Below, piece by piece: positions 17,115 through 26,366 of a stretch of DNA of 64,000 nt (positions are counted from its first letter, which is position 1; every line of letters starts with the position of its first letter). This DNA comes from Rhodococcus oryzae (GTDB taxonomy: Bacteria > Actinomycetota > Actinomycetes > Mycobacteriales > Mycobacteriaceae). The translations under genes and the position numbers were made by a program. The stretch covers positions 372,001 through 436,000 of the forward strand of contig NZ_SUMD01000003.1 of the NCBI RefSeq assembly GCF_005049235.1, written 5' to 3'. A model generated the notes under the pieces. The model was given only the letters and a program-made list of their open reading frames with translations. It ran no database searches and was not told the DNA's origin.

Positions 17115-17420
17115 TCAGAAGCTGCCTGCCGCCTCGACCGGTTCCAGGACCTCGATCGTCGGCGGGCCCTGGACGCCCGCCGCCGCCGTGACCCGTGCGA
17201 CCTTGTCGTTGCCGTCGAAGAATCGCTGGAAGGCATCCGCGCTGTCCCACTCGTCGACCACGACCAGTCCGCCCGAGTTCGCCGCAAACCGGTGATGTCG
17301 GGCACCGAGAGCTTTCGCGTCGCCGCTGATCTCGTCGAGCATGGCGGCGTTGTCGGCGAGTGACTGCTTGGCCGCGGACACATCCGCGACGTCGAAGTGC
17401 AGGATGACGACCACGCTCAT
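17115..17420 (-). CDS. Dimeric alpha-beta barrel protein (ABM/EthD-like)
   Basis: 101 residues with the alternating pattern of the ferredoxin-like dimeric alpha-beta barrel: MSVVVILHFDV, a helix, HHRFAANSGGLVVVDEWDSADAFQRFF, helix, and TIEVLEPVEA. Similar proteins are antibiotic-biosynthesis-monooxygenase-like or small quinone/haem enzymes. GAGGAG 6 bases upstream supports the ATG. Catalytic role not assignable. Confidence 0.65.
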   Translation of the reverse strand: MSVVVILHFDVADVSAAKQSLADNAAMLDEISGDAKALGARHHRFAANSGGLVVVDEWDSADAFQRFFDGNDKVARVTAAAGVQGPPTIEVLEPVEAAGSF

Positions 17421-17492
17421 GATGGCTCCTCGTGCCCCCGGCGTTGCGCCGCCCGGGTCGTCCGCGTGCTCGAACCCGGCCGGGGCCCTCCC

Positions 17493-18038
17493 TCAGTCAG
17501 TATCGCGCCGGTTCGGCCGCTGCGGAAGTGTCGATCCCACGATGCGCCGCATGGTCACCCGGGGCCAGGCGTCGAGGCCGTGTTCCGCCTCGTGCTCGCG
17601 GATGGACCTCAGCCCGGGCGTCACCTCGTCGGCGGGCACCACCCGGAACCCCAGCCGCTCGTAGTACGGGGCATTCCAGGGCACCTCGGTGAATGTGGTG
17701 AGGGTCAGCCAGGGGAGGTGTCTCTCGGCGGCCCAGCGCTCGACCTCGTCGATCAGCGCCGCACCCAGTCGACGCCCGGCGTGGGCGGGGTCGACGGACA
17801 CCTGCTCGACGTGGGCGGAGTCGTCGACCACCAGGGCGAGCGCGTAACCGATCGCGGTGTCGTCGTCCGTGGTCGCGACCCAGGCGCGGCCAGCGCGCTG
17901 ATACTCGGCCAGCTCGCTCACCGTGGGCGGGGCGTCGTCGGCCACCGCGTCCATCCCGACCGAGCGGAACGGCACGCCCGCGGCGATCTCGATGGCGGGC
18001 AGGTGGACGAGGTCTGTGGCGGTGGCCGAACGGATCAC
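17493..18038 (-). CDS. GNAT-family N-acetyltransferase
   Basis: 181 residues with the GNAT layout: MIRSATATDLVHLPAIE at the start, central strand VEQVSVDPAHAGRRLGAALIDEVERWA giving the acetyl-CoA pyrophosphate loop (R-x-x-G-x-A type), and NAPYYERLGFRVVP near the end. GTG start with AAAGGA just upstream. Substrate not predictable. Divergent from the 4-TM protein gene. Confidence 0.85.
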   Translation of the reverse strand: MIRSATATDLVHLPAIEIAAGVPFRSVGMDAVADDAPPTVSELAEYQRAGRAWVATTDDDTAIGYALALVVDDSAHVEQVSVDPAHAGRRLGAALIDEVERWAAERHLPWLTLTTFTEVPWNAPYYERLGFRVVPADEVTPGLRSIREHEAEHGLDAWPRVTMRRIVGSTLPQRPNRRDTD

Positions 18039-18104
18039 CCGTCCTTTCTAGCCGCTGGGCCGCCGCCGCGCCGCCCGCTTTCTCCGGTGTGCCAGCATGC
18101 ACGC

Positions 18105-18488
18105 ATGACTTTGCTGATTCGTCTGGCGATCAACGCGATCGCGATCTGGCTGGCCTCCTCCTGGGTGACCGGCATCGACATCGCCACCTCCGACGGGGGA
18201 ACGGGCAACGACATTTTGGTGATCCTGTTCATCGCGTTCGTGTTCACCGTCATCAATGCCTTCATCAAGCCGCTGGTGCAGCTGCTGTCGCTGCCCCTGT
18301 TGATCCTCACCCTCGGCCTGTTCACCCTCGTGATCAACGCGCTGATGCTCATGCTCACCTCGTGGATCACCGAGACGACCGAGTTCGGTATCTCCGTGGA
18401 CGGGTTCTGGACGGCGGTCTGGGGCGCGCTGATCATCTCGATCGTGAATTTCGTGCTCACCGCGGTGGTGCCCTCGGCGAAACGCTGA
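18105..18488 (+). CDS. Four-helix membrane protein, phage-holin-4/PF04020 type
   Basis: 127 residues with four hydrophobic segments (IRLAINAIAIWLASSWV; ILVILFIAFVFTVINAFIK; LPLLILTLGLFTLVINALML; VWGALIISIVNFVLTAVV). The motif NAFIKPLVQLLSLPL is typical of the chromosomal 'phage holin family 4' proteins, which are common housekeeping membrane proteins rather than phage remnants. ATG at 18105. Function unknown. Confidence 0.8.
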   Translation: MTLLIRLAINAIAIWLASSWVTGIDIATSDGGTGNDILVILFIAFVFTVINAFIKPLVQLLSLPLLILTLGLFTLVINALMLMLTSWITETTEFGISVDGFWTAVWGALIISIVNFVLTAVVPSAKR

Positions 18489-18555
18489 GGCAGCCGACGT
18501 CGATACGAACAGGACAGGCGTCAGGCGACGGTCGTGCGTCAACCCGGGAGGCTCC

Positions 18556-19014
18556 GTGAACTTTCGACGGTTAGCAGTGTCGGCCGCAGTGGGGGTGACG
18601 GCGCTCTCACTGGGCGCGGGCCCCGCGGCGGCGGCGGATTCAGGCAGCGCGGGTAGCGCCGGCAGCGCGGGGATCGGGGACCTGCGGGTCAGCGTCGGCT
18701 ACGGCTGCCGCACGACGGGCACCGGCCCCGCGGACTGGCGCACCTCCGCGCACGTCTTCACGACGGTCACCAATGTCGGGTCGGCGCCGGTGCGCGGGGT
18801 CGGGACCTCGGTGTGGATTCCGTTGACATATTCGGTGACGAACCACGCCGCCGAGATCGCGCCGGGCCAGACGGTGGTCTACGACAACGACACGTTCTCC
18901 ACCGCGCTCATCCTCAACCCCGTCGTCGCGTCCGCCTTCGGGGTCGGGCTCGACGCGAACCCCTTCGACAACCTGTACGCCGGTGCCGCGCCGTTCGTCT
19001 GTTCGGCGCTCTAG
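18556..19014 (+). CDS. Secreted protein of unknown function
   Basis: 152 residues: signal peptide (MNFRRLAVSAAVGVTALSLG, cleavage near AAA-DSG), a short Ser/Gly/Ala repeat (SGSAGSAGSAG), then a beta-rich domain with two cysteines (YGCRTTG and FVCSAL at the C terminus) that could pair. GTG start with GGGAGG just upstream. The stop is 6 bases from the convergent menA stop. No known family recognised. Confidence 0.7.
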   Translation: MNFRRLAVSAAVGVTALSLGAGPAAAADSGSAGSAGSAGIGDLRVSVGYGCRTTGTGPADWRTSAHVFTTVTNVGSAPVRGVGTSVWIPLTYSVTNHAAEIAPGQTVVYDNDTFSTALILNPVVASAFGVGLDANPFDNLYAGAAPFVCSAL

Positions 19015-19020
19015 CTCAGC

Positions 19021-19890
19021 TCAGCCCAGGCCGAGCGCCAGCGCGGTCGTTGCGCCCCACACCAGCATCGCCAGCCCGGTCCCGGCCAGCGCCGGGATCA
19101 GGGCCAGGCCCTGCCCGCCGGAGCGCACGGGGGCATTGGCCTTGACCGCCAACGGAAGTGCGAGCAGTCCCACCAGCGCCCACGGGGTGCGGGCAATCAG
19201 GACCAGGGTCACCACGAACGGCACCACCAGCAGCGCCAGGTGCAGGGTGCGGGTGCCCCGGTCGCCGAGCCGCACCGCGAGGGTGCGCTTGCCGGACTCG
19301 GTGTCGGTCGGGATGTCGCGCAGGTTGTTCGCCACCAGGACCGCGCTCGAGAACGACCCGACCGCGACGGCCGAGACCGCGCCCGCCCAGTCGATTCGCT
19401 CCGCCTGGACGAACTGGGTGCCCAGCACGGCGATCAGTCCGAAGAAGACGAACACCGCGACCTCGCCGAACCCGCTGTACCCGTACGGATTCCTGCCGCC
19501 GGTGTAGAACCAGGCGCCGGCAATACACAGCGCGCCGACCAGGATCAACCACCAGGCCGAGGACAGTGCGAGCACCACCCCGACCACCCCGGCGAGCCCG
19601 AAACAGGCGAAGGCCACACGCTTCACGGCGGCGGGTGAAGCCAGCTTCGAGCCGACCAGTCGCAGCGGCCCGACCCGGACGTCATCGGTGCCGCGGATTC
19701 CGTCGGAGTAGTCATTGGCGTAGTTCACCCCGACGATGAGCGCCACCGAGACCACCAATGCCAGCACGGCCTTCCACCACACCGCGCCGCTCAGGGAGGC
19801 CGCGGCGCCCGTGCCGACCAGCACCGGGGCGATCGCGTTCGGCAGGGTGCGCGGTCGGGCACCCTCGATCCACTGCGAGACAGAAGCCAT
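19021..19890 (-). CDS. menA: 1,4-dihydroxy-2-naphthoate polyprenyltransferase
   Basis: 289-residue UbiA-superfamily membrane enzyme that attaches the prenyl chain to dihydroxynaphthoate (EC 2.5.1.74), giving demethylmenaquinol. The first aspartate-rich motif is [15 protein letters not shown]; the second region is [20 protein letters not shown]. Eight or nine hydrophobic segments. The ATG ([22 protein letters not shown]) matches the usual MenA N terminus, so the upstream extension is not used. Divergent from the large AfsR-like regulator gene (56 bases). Inhibition of MenA blocks menaquinone supply in this bacterial group. Confidence 0.95.
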   Translation of the reverse strand: MASVSQWIEGARPRTLPNAIAPVLVGTGAAASLSGAVWWKAVLALVVSVALIVGVNYANDYSDGIRGTDDVRVGPLRLVGSKLASPAAVKRVAFACFGLAGVVGVVLALSSAWWLILVGALCIAGAWFYTGGRNPYGYSGFGEVAVFVFFGLIAVLGTQFVQAERIDWAGAVSAVAVGSFSSAVLVANNLRDIPTDTESGKRTLAVRLGDRGTRTLHLALLVVPFVVTLVLIARTPWALVGLLALPLAVKANAPVRSGGQGLALIPALAGTGLAMLVWGATTALALGLG

Positions 19891-19946
19891 GAGGCGATCC
19901 TTGCACCTACCCACATTCCGCACGCGGACCGCCGCTCCGATTAGCA

Positions 19947-22900
19947 TTGTCGCCGGTGCAACCCGATACGAGCGACTCCGCAGTGACCGCTGATCCCCGG
20001 CCACTGATTGTCGTGTCCCTTTTGGGTGATATCTCGACGCGCCGGGGCGGTGAGCTGGTGCCGTTGCCGGGGGCACGGGCGCGCAGCCTGCTGGTGGCGT
20101 TGGCCTGCAGGCCCGGCCGCAGCCGCAGCGCCCAGGCCCTGATCGAGGACGTGTGGGGAGACACTCCGCCGCGTTCGCCGATCAATGCGCTGCACACCCA
20201 GATCTCGCGGTTGCGCGGTGCACTGCCCGAGGGCGCGATCGAGATGGGGCCCGCGGGATACCGGCTCGACCTCACCCGGGCGCAGGTCGACCTCACGCTC
20301 GCCCGGATGTGGGAGCAACAGGCGCAGCAGCTGATCTCCGAGGGCGATCCGCGTGGGGCCATCGATACGATCCGCCGGGCCAAGTCGTTGTGGCGCGGCG
20401 AACCGGGCGCGGACCTGCCGGCAGGCGAGCTGGCGCGGGAACTCGTCGACGAAGGGCAGGCGCGACTGGCTGCGCTCGCCACGGTCGAGGTCGTCGCCCT
20501 CATCGAGGCGGGTGAACTGGGTGAGGCGCTGCCGCTGGCCGAGAACAGGGCCGCGCGCGCCCCGCTCGACGAGCGCGCGCACGAACAGCTGATGGTGGTG
20601 CTGAACGGACTCGGTCGCGCGAACGACGCGCTGGAGGTGTTCGCCGGACTCCGCGGCAGGTTCGCGGACCGACTCGGGACAGACCCCTCACCGCGGCTGG
20701 TTCGGCTCAATGCCGCTGTGCTGAACGGAGAACTGCCGGTGCGTGCGGTCCAGGCGGACGCGGCGCCGGAGCCCGCTCATGCTGCGCCCCGGCCTGCCCT
20801 GATGGCGGTCGGCCTGCGCGCAGCGCCGAACGCGCTGCTGGGACGCGAGGGGGATCTGGACGCGATCGAGGACCTGCTGGCGACCTCCAGGGTGGTGACG
20901 GTGCTCGGTCCCGGTGGAACCGGAAAGACCCGAGTCGCGCACGCGCTCGGTTCGCGGGCCGCGGAGCGGGTTCCGGTCGCCCTTGTCGAGCTCGCATCGT
21001 TGCGCAGCGGCGAGGATGTGGTCACGGCCATCAGCGGCACGCTCGGGCTCAGCGAGGCCGAACTCACCCCCGGCACCGCATTGAACAGGGCCCGTATCTA
21101 CGACGCTCGCGATCGGCTCCGGGAGGCGTTGTCTGCCCGGCCGACGCTGTTGATCCTGGACAACTGCGAGCACCTGATCGACGATGTCGCGGAGGTGGTG
21201 GCCGACCTGGTGGCGGCCAGCGTGAACCTGACCGTGCTGGCCACCAGCCGGGCCCCGATGGCGATCACCGCCGAGGCCGTGTACCCGTTGCCGCCCCTGG
21301 TGATCGACGAGTCCGGTTCGCCCGCAACGGATCTTTTCCGGGCTCGCGCGCTGGCCGTGCGTCCGGCGGCTCGGCTCGATCCGGTGGAGGTCGCGCGGCT
21401 GTGCCGGACGCTCGACGGCCTACCGCTCGCCATCGAGTTGGCGGCCGCCCGGGTCCGCACGATGAGCGTCGCGGAGATCAACGCCAGGCTCGACGACAGG
21501 TTCGCGCTGCTGCGCTCCGGTGACCGGACCTCGCCGGAGCGGCACCGGACCTTGCGGGCGGTGATCGAGTGGAGTTGGAATCTGCTCGAACCGGACCAGC
21601 AGGCCGCGCTGCGTCGATTGTGCCGGTTCCCTGCGGGTTTCACCCTCGCCGCGGCCGTCGAGGTGGCGCAGTGGGGTGAGGTGTCCGATATCGCCGATGC
21701 CCTCGACGGATTGGTGAACCAGTCGATGCTCTCGGTTGTCGAGGGGGCGGACTCGTCGGGCCTGCGCTATCACATGCTCGAGACAGTGCGGGAATTCGGC
21801 GACGGGCAGTTGGCGCGCGCGGACGAATCGGACGAGGTCACTGCCAGGACGGTCGCCTGGGCACAGTCGTTCTGCCTGGCTGCGGTGCGGGACTTCCTCG
21901 ATGGCGATCAGGTCGCCACCGCCCTCCGGATCGAGGCCGAGCACGACAACCTGCTCGCCGTGCTGCGCCACACGCTGTCCGTCGGTGACGGGGTCGGCGC
22001 ATTGACGGTGTTCCCGGTGCTGGGTGTCACGTGGTCCTTCCGCGGGGCCCATTCCGAGGTGATCGCACTCGCGCCGAGGGTCCTCGAGATCGACCCGAGG
22101 AGGTACAGCCCTGAGTCGCTGTCGGGGAACTGCCTGGCGCTGACCTACCTGGTCATCGTCGGCCACACCGCGTTCGTCGGCGTCAGCAGGGCACTGGCCG
22201 TGACCCGGCTCAGGCTCCGGGCGATCCTGGCGTCTCGGACGGACATCGACGAGGCGGTGCGGATGAACGCCTCGCTGGTGATCATGCCCGTATCGGGAAA
22301 GGGTCTGGCCCGCAAGCTCGCTCGCGCAATCCGGTCCGAGAACCCGTCGGCGCGGTCGTCGGCGTACATGGCGCGGGCCAACCTGCGGGAGAACAGCGGC
22401 GACCTGTACGGCTCCTGGTCCGACGCCATGGCAGCCAGGGACATCGCGGAGGCGGGCGGAGACGTCTGGGGCCTGGCGATGGTGCTGCAGCACCTCGGCA
22501 GCCTGGCCGGGCAGTCCGCGCGGTACGGAGAGGCGGTCGGGTACTACCGGCGGGCCGCCGAACTGCTCTGGGACCTGCACGCGTACGAGGAGAGCACCAC
22601 GCTGCGCAGCTATATCGGGGCCGCGCTCGTCGGTGCCGGCCGTGTCGAGGAGGCTCGACGGGAACTGGTGGCGGGCGGCTCGGCTGTCGAGGCGGTGGAA
22701 CTGTCCATCGCGGGGGATCGGTCGACGTTCGGCATTGGCGATGCCAGGCAGAGCGCGGGCGCGATCGCGGCGGCAATGGCCGAGGTGGACCTGGCCGAGG
22801 GCTCGGTGGATGCGGGGCTGCGCGGGTACCGGCACGCGCTGGAGTTGGTCGGCTGGGAGAACACGGGAGTGACCCCCGATCCGTTCGGATTCATGCTGCT

Positions 22901-23306
22901 GGCGGCGACGGTGGCCGCGCACGCGCTGGCGGGTCGCGGCGACGAGATCGCGGATCTGGTCGACACCTACGCTGGGATGGTCATGACACATCTCGGTCCG
23001 GACGGCTACCCGGATCTTCCGCAGACCGGCGGGGTGGCGTGCGCGGTGGGCAGCTTCGACATCGCGACAGGGAGGAACCCCGAGGGCGGGTTGCGGATGA
23101 TCGCCCTGTCGACCAGGGTCGCCGCCCGACAGGACTTTCCGTCGATGCAGTCGTCGCGACACCTGGGCGTGGCGCGCGAGGCGCTCGGCGTGGAACGGGT
23201 GGACGCGGAACTGGCACGGGTCGAGCGGATGCCGCGGCGGGTCGCGCGTGACGAGATCCTGGTGGCCCTGCGTGACCGTACGGACGGGGAGAAAACGCCA
23301 CTGTGA
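19947..23306 (+). CDS. AfsR/SARP-type regulator: winged HTH, BTAD, NB-ARC-like ATPase, TPR
   Basis: About 1119 residues. Residues 20-105: OmpR-type winged HTH typical of SARP proteins ([27 protein letters not shown]). Residues 110-255: bacterial transcription activation domain (BTAD). Residues 295-600: STAND/NB-ARC-like NTPase with P-loop GPGGTGKT (321-328), Walker [14 protein letters not shown] near 393 and the [14 protein letters not shown] motif. The remaining 500 residues are TPR-like helical repeats. This is the AfsR layout, activators of secondary metabolism or stress genes. TTG at 19947 or GTG at 19956 may be the start; no strong ribosome site. No biosynthetic cluster is adjacent. Confidence 0.88.
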   Translation: MSPVQPDTSDSAVTADPRPLIVVSLLGDISTRRGGELVPLPGARARSLLVALACRPGRSRSAQALIEDVWGDTPPRSPINALHTQISRLRGALPEGAIEMGPAGYRLDLTRAQVDLTLARMWEQQAQQLISEGDPRGAIDTIRRAKSLWRGEPGADLPAGELARELVDEGQARLAALATVEVVALIEAGELGEALPLAENRAARAPLDERAHEQLMVVLNGLGRANDALEVFAGLRGRFADRLGTDPSPRLVRLNAAVLNGELPVRAVQADAAPEPAHAAPRPALMAVGLRAAPNALLGREGDLDAIEDLLATSRVVTVLGPGGTGKTRVAHALGSRAAERVPVALVELASLRSGEDVVTAISGTLGLSEAELTPGTALNRARIYDARDRLREALSARPTLLILDNCEHLIDDVAEVVADLVAASVNLTVLATSRAPMAITAEAVYPLPPLVIDESGSPATDLFRARALAVRPAARLDPVEVARLCRTLDGLPLAIELAAARVRTMSVAEINARLDDRFALLRSGDRTSPERHRTLRAVIEWSWNLLEPDQQAALRRLCRFPAGFTLAAAVEVAQWGEVSDIADALDGLVNQSMLSVVEGADSSGLRYHMLETVREFGDGQLARADESDEVTARTVAWAQSFCLAAVRDFLDGDQVATALRIEAEHDNLLAVLRHTLSVGDGVGALTVFPVLGVTWSFRGAHSEVIALAPRVLEIDPRRYSPESLSGNCLALTYLVIVGHTAFVGVSRALAVTRLRLRAILASRTDIDEAVRMNASLVIMPVSGKGLARKLARAIRSENPSARSSAYMARANLRENSGDLYGSWSDAMAARDIAEAGGDVWGLAMVLQHLGSLAGQSARYGEAVGYYRRAAELLWDLHAYEESTTLRSYIGAALVGAGRVEEARRELVAGGSAVEAVELSIAGDRSTFGIGDARQSAGAIAAAMAEVDLAEGSVDAGLRGYRHALELVGWENTGVTPDPFGFMLLAATVAAHALAGRGDEIADLVDTYAGMVMTHLGPDGYPDLPQTGGVACAVGSFDIATGRNPEGGLRMIALSTRVAARQDFPSMQSSRHLGVAREALGVERVDAELARVERMPRRVARDEILVALRDRTDGEKTPL

Positions 23307-23308
23307 AC

Positions 23309-23338
23309 CGGCTGCCCGCGCCGGGGCGCGGGCAGCCG
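23309..23338. terminator. Bidirectional terminator
   Basis: Perfect 13-bp stem (23309-23321 and 23326-23338) with a 4-base loop, starting 2 bases after the AfsR-like stop and ending 7 bases before the convergent MFS stop. Confidence 0.85.
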
Positions 23339-23345
23339 ATGACGG

Positions 23346-24794
23346 TCAGGCCTTCGACAGCTCGTGTGGTTCGGTGGCGAAGGGGCTCGGCGCCGGGGTG
23401 CTCGCGCGGCGTGCGGGGATGGCCGCGGTGACAGCGGCGGCGACGAGCGCGACCCCGCAGCCGATCAGCAGTCCGGTCCGGAACCCGTTCTCGGTGGGCA
23501 GGGTGTAATCCCCGACCTGGACGCTCATCTGGGCGAGCACCACGCCGACGACGGCCGCGGCCATCGAGGTGCCGAGGGAGCGCATCAGGGTGTTGAAGCT
23601 GTTGGCGGACGCGGTCTCGGACAGCGGTACCGCACCCATGATCAGCGCGGGCATCGCCCCGTAGGCGAGGCCGATGCCTGCGCTGCAGATGCAGACCACA
23701 ATCAGTAGGCCCCAGGTCGAGCCCATCAGCAGCATCGAGGACCCGTAGCCCGTGGCGATGACCAGGCTGCCCGCCAGCAGGGTGATCTTCGGTCCGCGCG
23801 CAGTGGAGAGCCGGGCACCGAGGGCGGCGACCAGCATCATCACCAGGCCGCCGGGCGCCATCCACAGGCCCATCGCCAGCATCGACTGACCCAGGCCGAA
23901 CCCGGTGGACTCGGGCATCTGCAGCAACTGCGGGATGATCAGCGACTGCGCGTACATCGCGAAGCCGATCACCACGCCGACGATATTGGTCAGCAGCACC
24001 TGCCGTCGCGCGGTCACCCGCAGGTCGACCAGCGGGTCGACGGTGCGCAGCTCCCACCAGCCCCAGGCGAGAAGCACCAGGACGGCGCCGACGAACAGGG
24101 CGACGGTGGTGCCGCTGGTCCAGCCCCAGGTGGCGCCCTTGGAGACGGCGGTGAGCAGGCACACCAGGCCGACGCCGAGCCCGAGCGCGCCGAGCAGGTC
24201 GAACCGGCCGCCCGCGCCCAGCACGGGGGTACCCGGCACGAACCGCCAGATCGCCACTGCGACCAGGACACTCAGGGCGGTGGCGCCCCAGAACAGCGCA
24301 CGCCAACTGGTGCCCTCGGCCACTGCCGCGGCGAGCGGCAGGCCCACCGCGCCGCCGATACCCATGGATGCGCTCATCAGGGCGATCGAGGAGTTCAGGC
24401 GCGCGGGCGGCACCAGGTCCCGCAGGGCGCTGATGCCCAGCGGGATCATGCCCATCCCGATGCCCTGCAGGGCCCGTCCGGCGATCATCGGTAGCACGGA
24501 CGACGCCACCGCGCAGAGCATCGAGCCGGCGATCAGCGGTACCGAGCAGACCAGCAGCATGCGGCGCTTGCCGTACAGGTCCCCGAGTCGTCCGGTGACG
24601 GGGGTCGCGACCGCTCCGGCCAGCAGCGTCGCGGTGATCACCCAGGAGGCGTTGGACGCGGTCGTGTCGAGCAGGCGCGGCAGGTCCCCGATCAGGGGGA
24701 CGACCAGTGTCTGCATGAGCGCGGCGACGATGCCGGTGAAGGCAAGCACCCCGACCAGGCCATTCGGGTTGACGGTGGGGCTCGGACCTGACAC
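23346..24794 (-). CDS. MFS drug-efflux transporter, DHA2 (14-TM) family
   Basis: 482 residues, about 14 membrane helices. The loop 2-3 motif GRLGDLYGKRRMLLVC and the motif around ALQGIGMGMIPLGI are typical of drug:H+ antiporters. The GTG at 24794 has GAGGAG 7 bases upstream; the longer frame has no ribosome site. It is divergently paired with a MarR-type gene and has MarR-like palindromes in between, so it is probably induced by the pump's substrate through that regulator. Confidence 0.87.
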   Translation of the reverse strand: MSGPSPTVNPNGLVGVLAFTGIVAALMQTLVVPLIGDLPRLLDTTASNASWVITATLLAGAVATPVTGRLGDLYGKRRMLLVCSVPLIAGSMLCAVASSVLPMIAGRALQGIGMGMIPLGISALRDLVPPARLNSSIALMSASMGIGGAVGLPLAAAVAEGTSWRALFWGATALSVLVAVAIWRFVPGTPVLGAGGRFDLLGALGLGVGLVCLLTAVSKGATWGWTSGTTVALFVGAVLVLLAWGWWELRTVDPLVDLRVTARRQVLLTNIVGVVIGFAMYAQSLIIPQLLQMPESTGFGLGQSMLAMGLWMAPGGLVMMLVAALGARLSTARGPKITLLAGSLVIATGYGSSMLLMGSTWGLLIVVCICSAGIGLAYGAMPALIMGAVPLSETASANSFNTLMRSLGTSMAAAVVGVVLAQMSVQVGDYTLPTENGFRTGLLIGCGVALVAAAVTAAIPARRASTPAPSPFATEPHELSKA

Positions 24795-24845
24795 GGACCA
24801 TCTCCTCGATTTCACTGAAGCACTGGATGTGCTAGATACACAGAG

Positions 24846-24877
24846 ATTGCACAATACACATCAATTGCATAATGCAA
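24846..24877. promoter_or_regulatory. MarR-type operator region
   Basis: Two neighbouring inverted repeats between the divergent MFS and MarR genes: ATTGCACAAT (24846-24855) and TTGCATAATGCAA (24865-24877, perfect around one central base). Both contain TTGC/GCAA-like half-sites typical of MarR proteins. The stretch is AT-rich compared with its surroundings. Confidence 0.6.
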
Positions 24878-24977
24878 ATCGCCTGCACCGTGCGTGCGAT
24901 GGGTATCGTGCAACCGAGGCGACACCCGCTCTGGAAGCCCGGACCGGCGGGCGCCACGGGGATCGACGGAAGGCCGC

Positions 24978-25469
24978 ATGGACAAGCCCACGCACTTGAT
25001 CGAGTTCGAGACGATGCTGCTCGGGCGGCATCTCAACCTGCACAATCCCCGCCCGCGGCGCGACGAGTATCAGCTCGATCGCAGTGCCTACACCCTGCTC
25101 AGCCGGATCAGCATGGGCGGCCCGATGTCCATCGGGGAGCTCAGCGATGCCTTCGGGCTCAATGTCTCGACCCTGCACCGCCAGACCTCGGCCATGCTGA
25201 ATTCCGGACTCGTCGAACGCATCCCGGACCCCGACGGCGGCATGGCCCGCAAATTCGCCATCACCGCCGAGGGGGACCGCCGCCTCGAGGCGGAACGGTC
25301 CTACAACGTCCGCGCGCTGGGGAGCGTGATGGCCGACTGGGCACCGGAGGACGTCGAGGCGTTCGCCGGGTGGCTCAAGCGGTTCAACACCGACATCGAA
25401 CGACTCGCCGGGCGGCCCTGGCCGCGCCCGGGGAACTCGGGAACCGCCGAGGCGAACGATTCGGAGTAG
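24978..25469 (+). CDS. MarR-family transcriptional regulator
   Basis: 163 residues with a MarR winged HTH: MSIGELSDAFGLNVSTLHRQTSAMLNSGLVERIPDPDGGMARKFAITAEGDRRL, where the wing carries the usual DPDGG. The ATG at 24978 has GGAAGG upstream; an in-frame GTG/ATG further upstream would overlap the operator and is less likely. Divergent from the MFS pump it probably represses. Confidence 0.87.
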   Translation: MDKPTHLIEFETMLLGRHLNLHNPRPRRDEYQLDRSAYTLLSRISMGGPMSIGELSDAFGLNVSTLHRQTSAMLNSGLVERIPDPDGGMARKFAITAEGDRRLEAERSYNVRALGSVMADWAPEDVEAFAGWLKRFNTDIERLAGRPWPRPGNSGTAEANDSE

Positions 25470-25481
25470 CCGCGACACGAA

Positions 25482-25511
25482 AGATCCGTACCCCGAACGG
25501 GATACGGATCT
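25482..25511. terminator. Bidirectional terminator
   Basis: Stem of 13 pairs with one mismatch (25482-25494 and 25499-25511) and a GAAC loop, between the convergent MarR and ABC-2 permease genes. Confidence 0.75.
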
Positions 25512-25532
25512 CTCGGGTGGAAAACGCCGCGG

Positions 25533-26366
25533 CTAGGTCTTGCGCATGTAGGTCCGGACGGTCAGCGGGGCCATCACCGCGACGATGATCGCGGCACCGA
25601 GCAGGGCCCATACGACCTGGATGCCAAAGTGGCCGTCGTTGGCCAGATCGCGCACCGCGGTCACCAGGTGCGAGACCGGGTTCACGTTCACGAAGGCCTG
25701 CATCCAGCCGGGCATGGTGTGAGAGGGCACGAACGCGTTGGACATGAAGGTCAGCGGGAACAGGATGAGCATCGAGATGCCCTGCACCGACGAGGCCTTG
25801 TTCATCAGCACGCCCATCAGCGCGAAGATCCAGCTGATGGCGAAGGCGCACACCATCACCAGCAGTCCCGCCGAGACGACGCCGATCACGCCGCCGCCCG
25901 GTCGGTAGCCCATCGCCAGGCCCATGGCGAAGGTGATGGTGGTGGCGATGAAGTAGCGGACCATGTCTGAGAGCAGCGCGCCCGCGAGCGGCGAGATGCG
26001 GGCGATGGGAAGGGATTTGAATCTGTCGAACACGCCCTTGTCCATGTCTTCGCGCAGCTGGGTGCCGGTCACGATCGAGGCCGTGATGACGGTCTGCACG
26101 AGGATGCCGGGAATGATGATCGGCAGGTAGGACTTGACGTCGCCGGAGATGGCGCCGCCGAAGATATAGGTGAACATCACCGTGAAGATCAGCGGCTGGA
26201 TTACCACGTCGAACAGCTGCTCGGGATTGTGCTTGAGCTTGATCAGGCCACGGTGGGCCATGGTGATCGACTGTGTGACGGTCTCGCTCAGGCTGATCGA
26301 CCGAGCCGCGGGCGGCGGTCCGGGATGGGTGCTCCTGGTGTCGGGCGCGAGGGTGGCGGTAGTCAT
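25533..26366 (-). CDS. ABC-2 type permease, DrrB-like
   Basis: 277 residues, six membrane helices, with the ABC-2 pattern around IIPGILVQTVITASIVTGTQLREDMDKGVFDRFKSLPIARISPLAGALLSD and the NPVSHLV motif near residue 230. DrrB-like permeases export anthracycline-type drugs or lipids with a DrrA ATPase. Its ATG overlaps the ATPase stop by 4 bases (ATGA), so the two are translationally coupled. Substrate unknown. Confidence 0.88.
   Translation of the reverse strand: MTTATLAPDTRSTHPGPPPAARSISLSETVTQSITMAHRGLIKLKHNPEQLFDVVIQPLIFTVMFTYIFGGAISGDVKSYLPIIIPGILVQTVITASIVTGTQLREDMDKGVFDRFKSLPIARISPLAGALLSDMVRYFIATTITFAMGLAMGYRPGGGVIGVVSAGLLVMVCAFAISWIFALMGVLMNKASSVQGISMLILFPLTFMSNAFVPSHTMPGWMQAFVNVNPVSHLVTAVRDLANDGHFGIQVVWALLGAAIIVAVMAPLTVRTYMRKT

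Noticed and set aside
18105-18488. Prophage holin
   Set aside because: The family name includes 'phage holin', but no other phage gene is near and the protein is a common chromosomal membrane protein.
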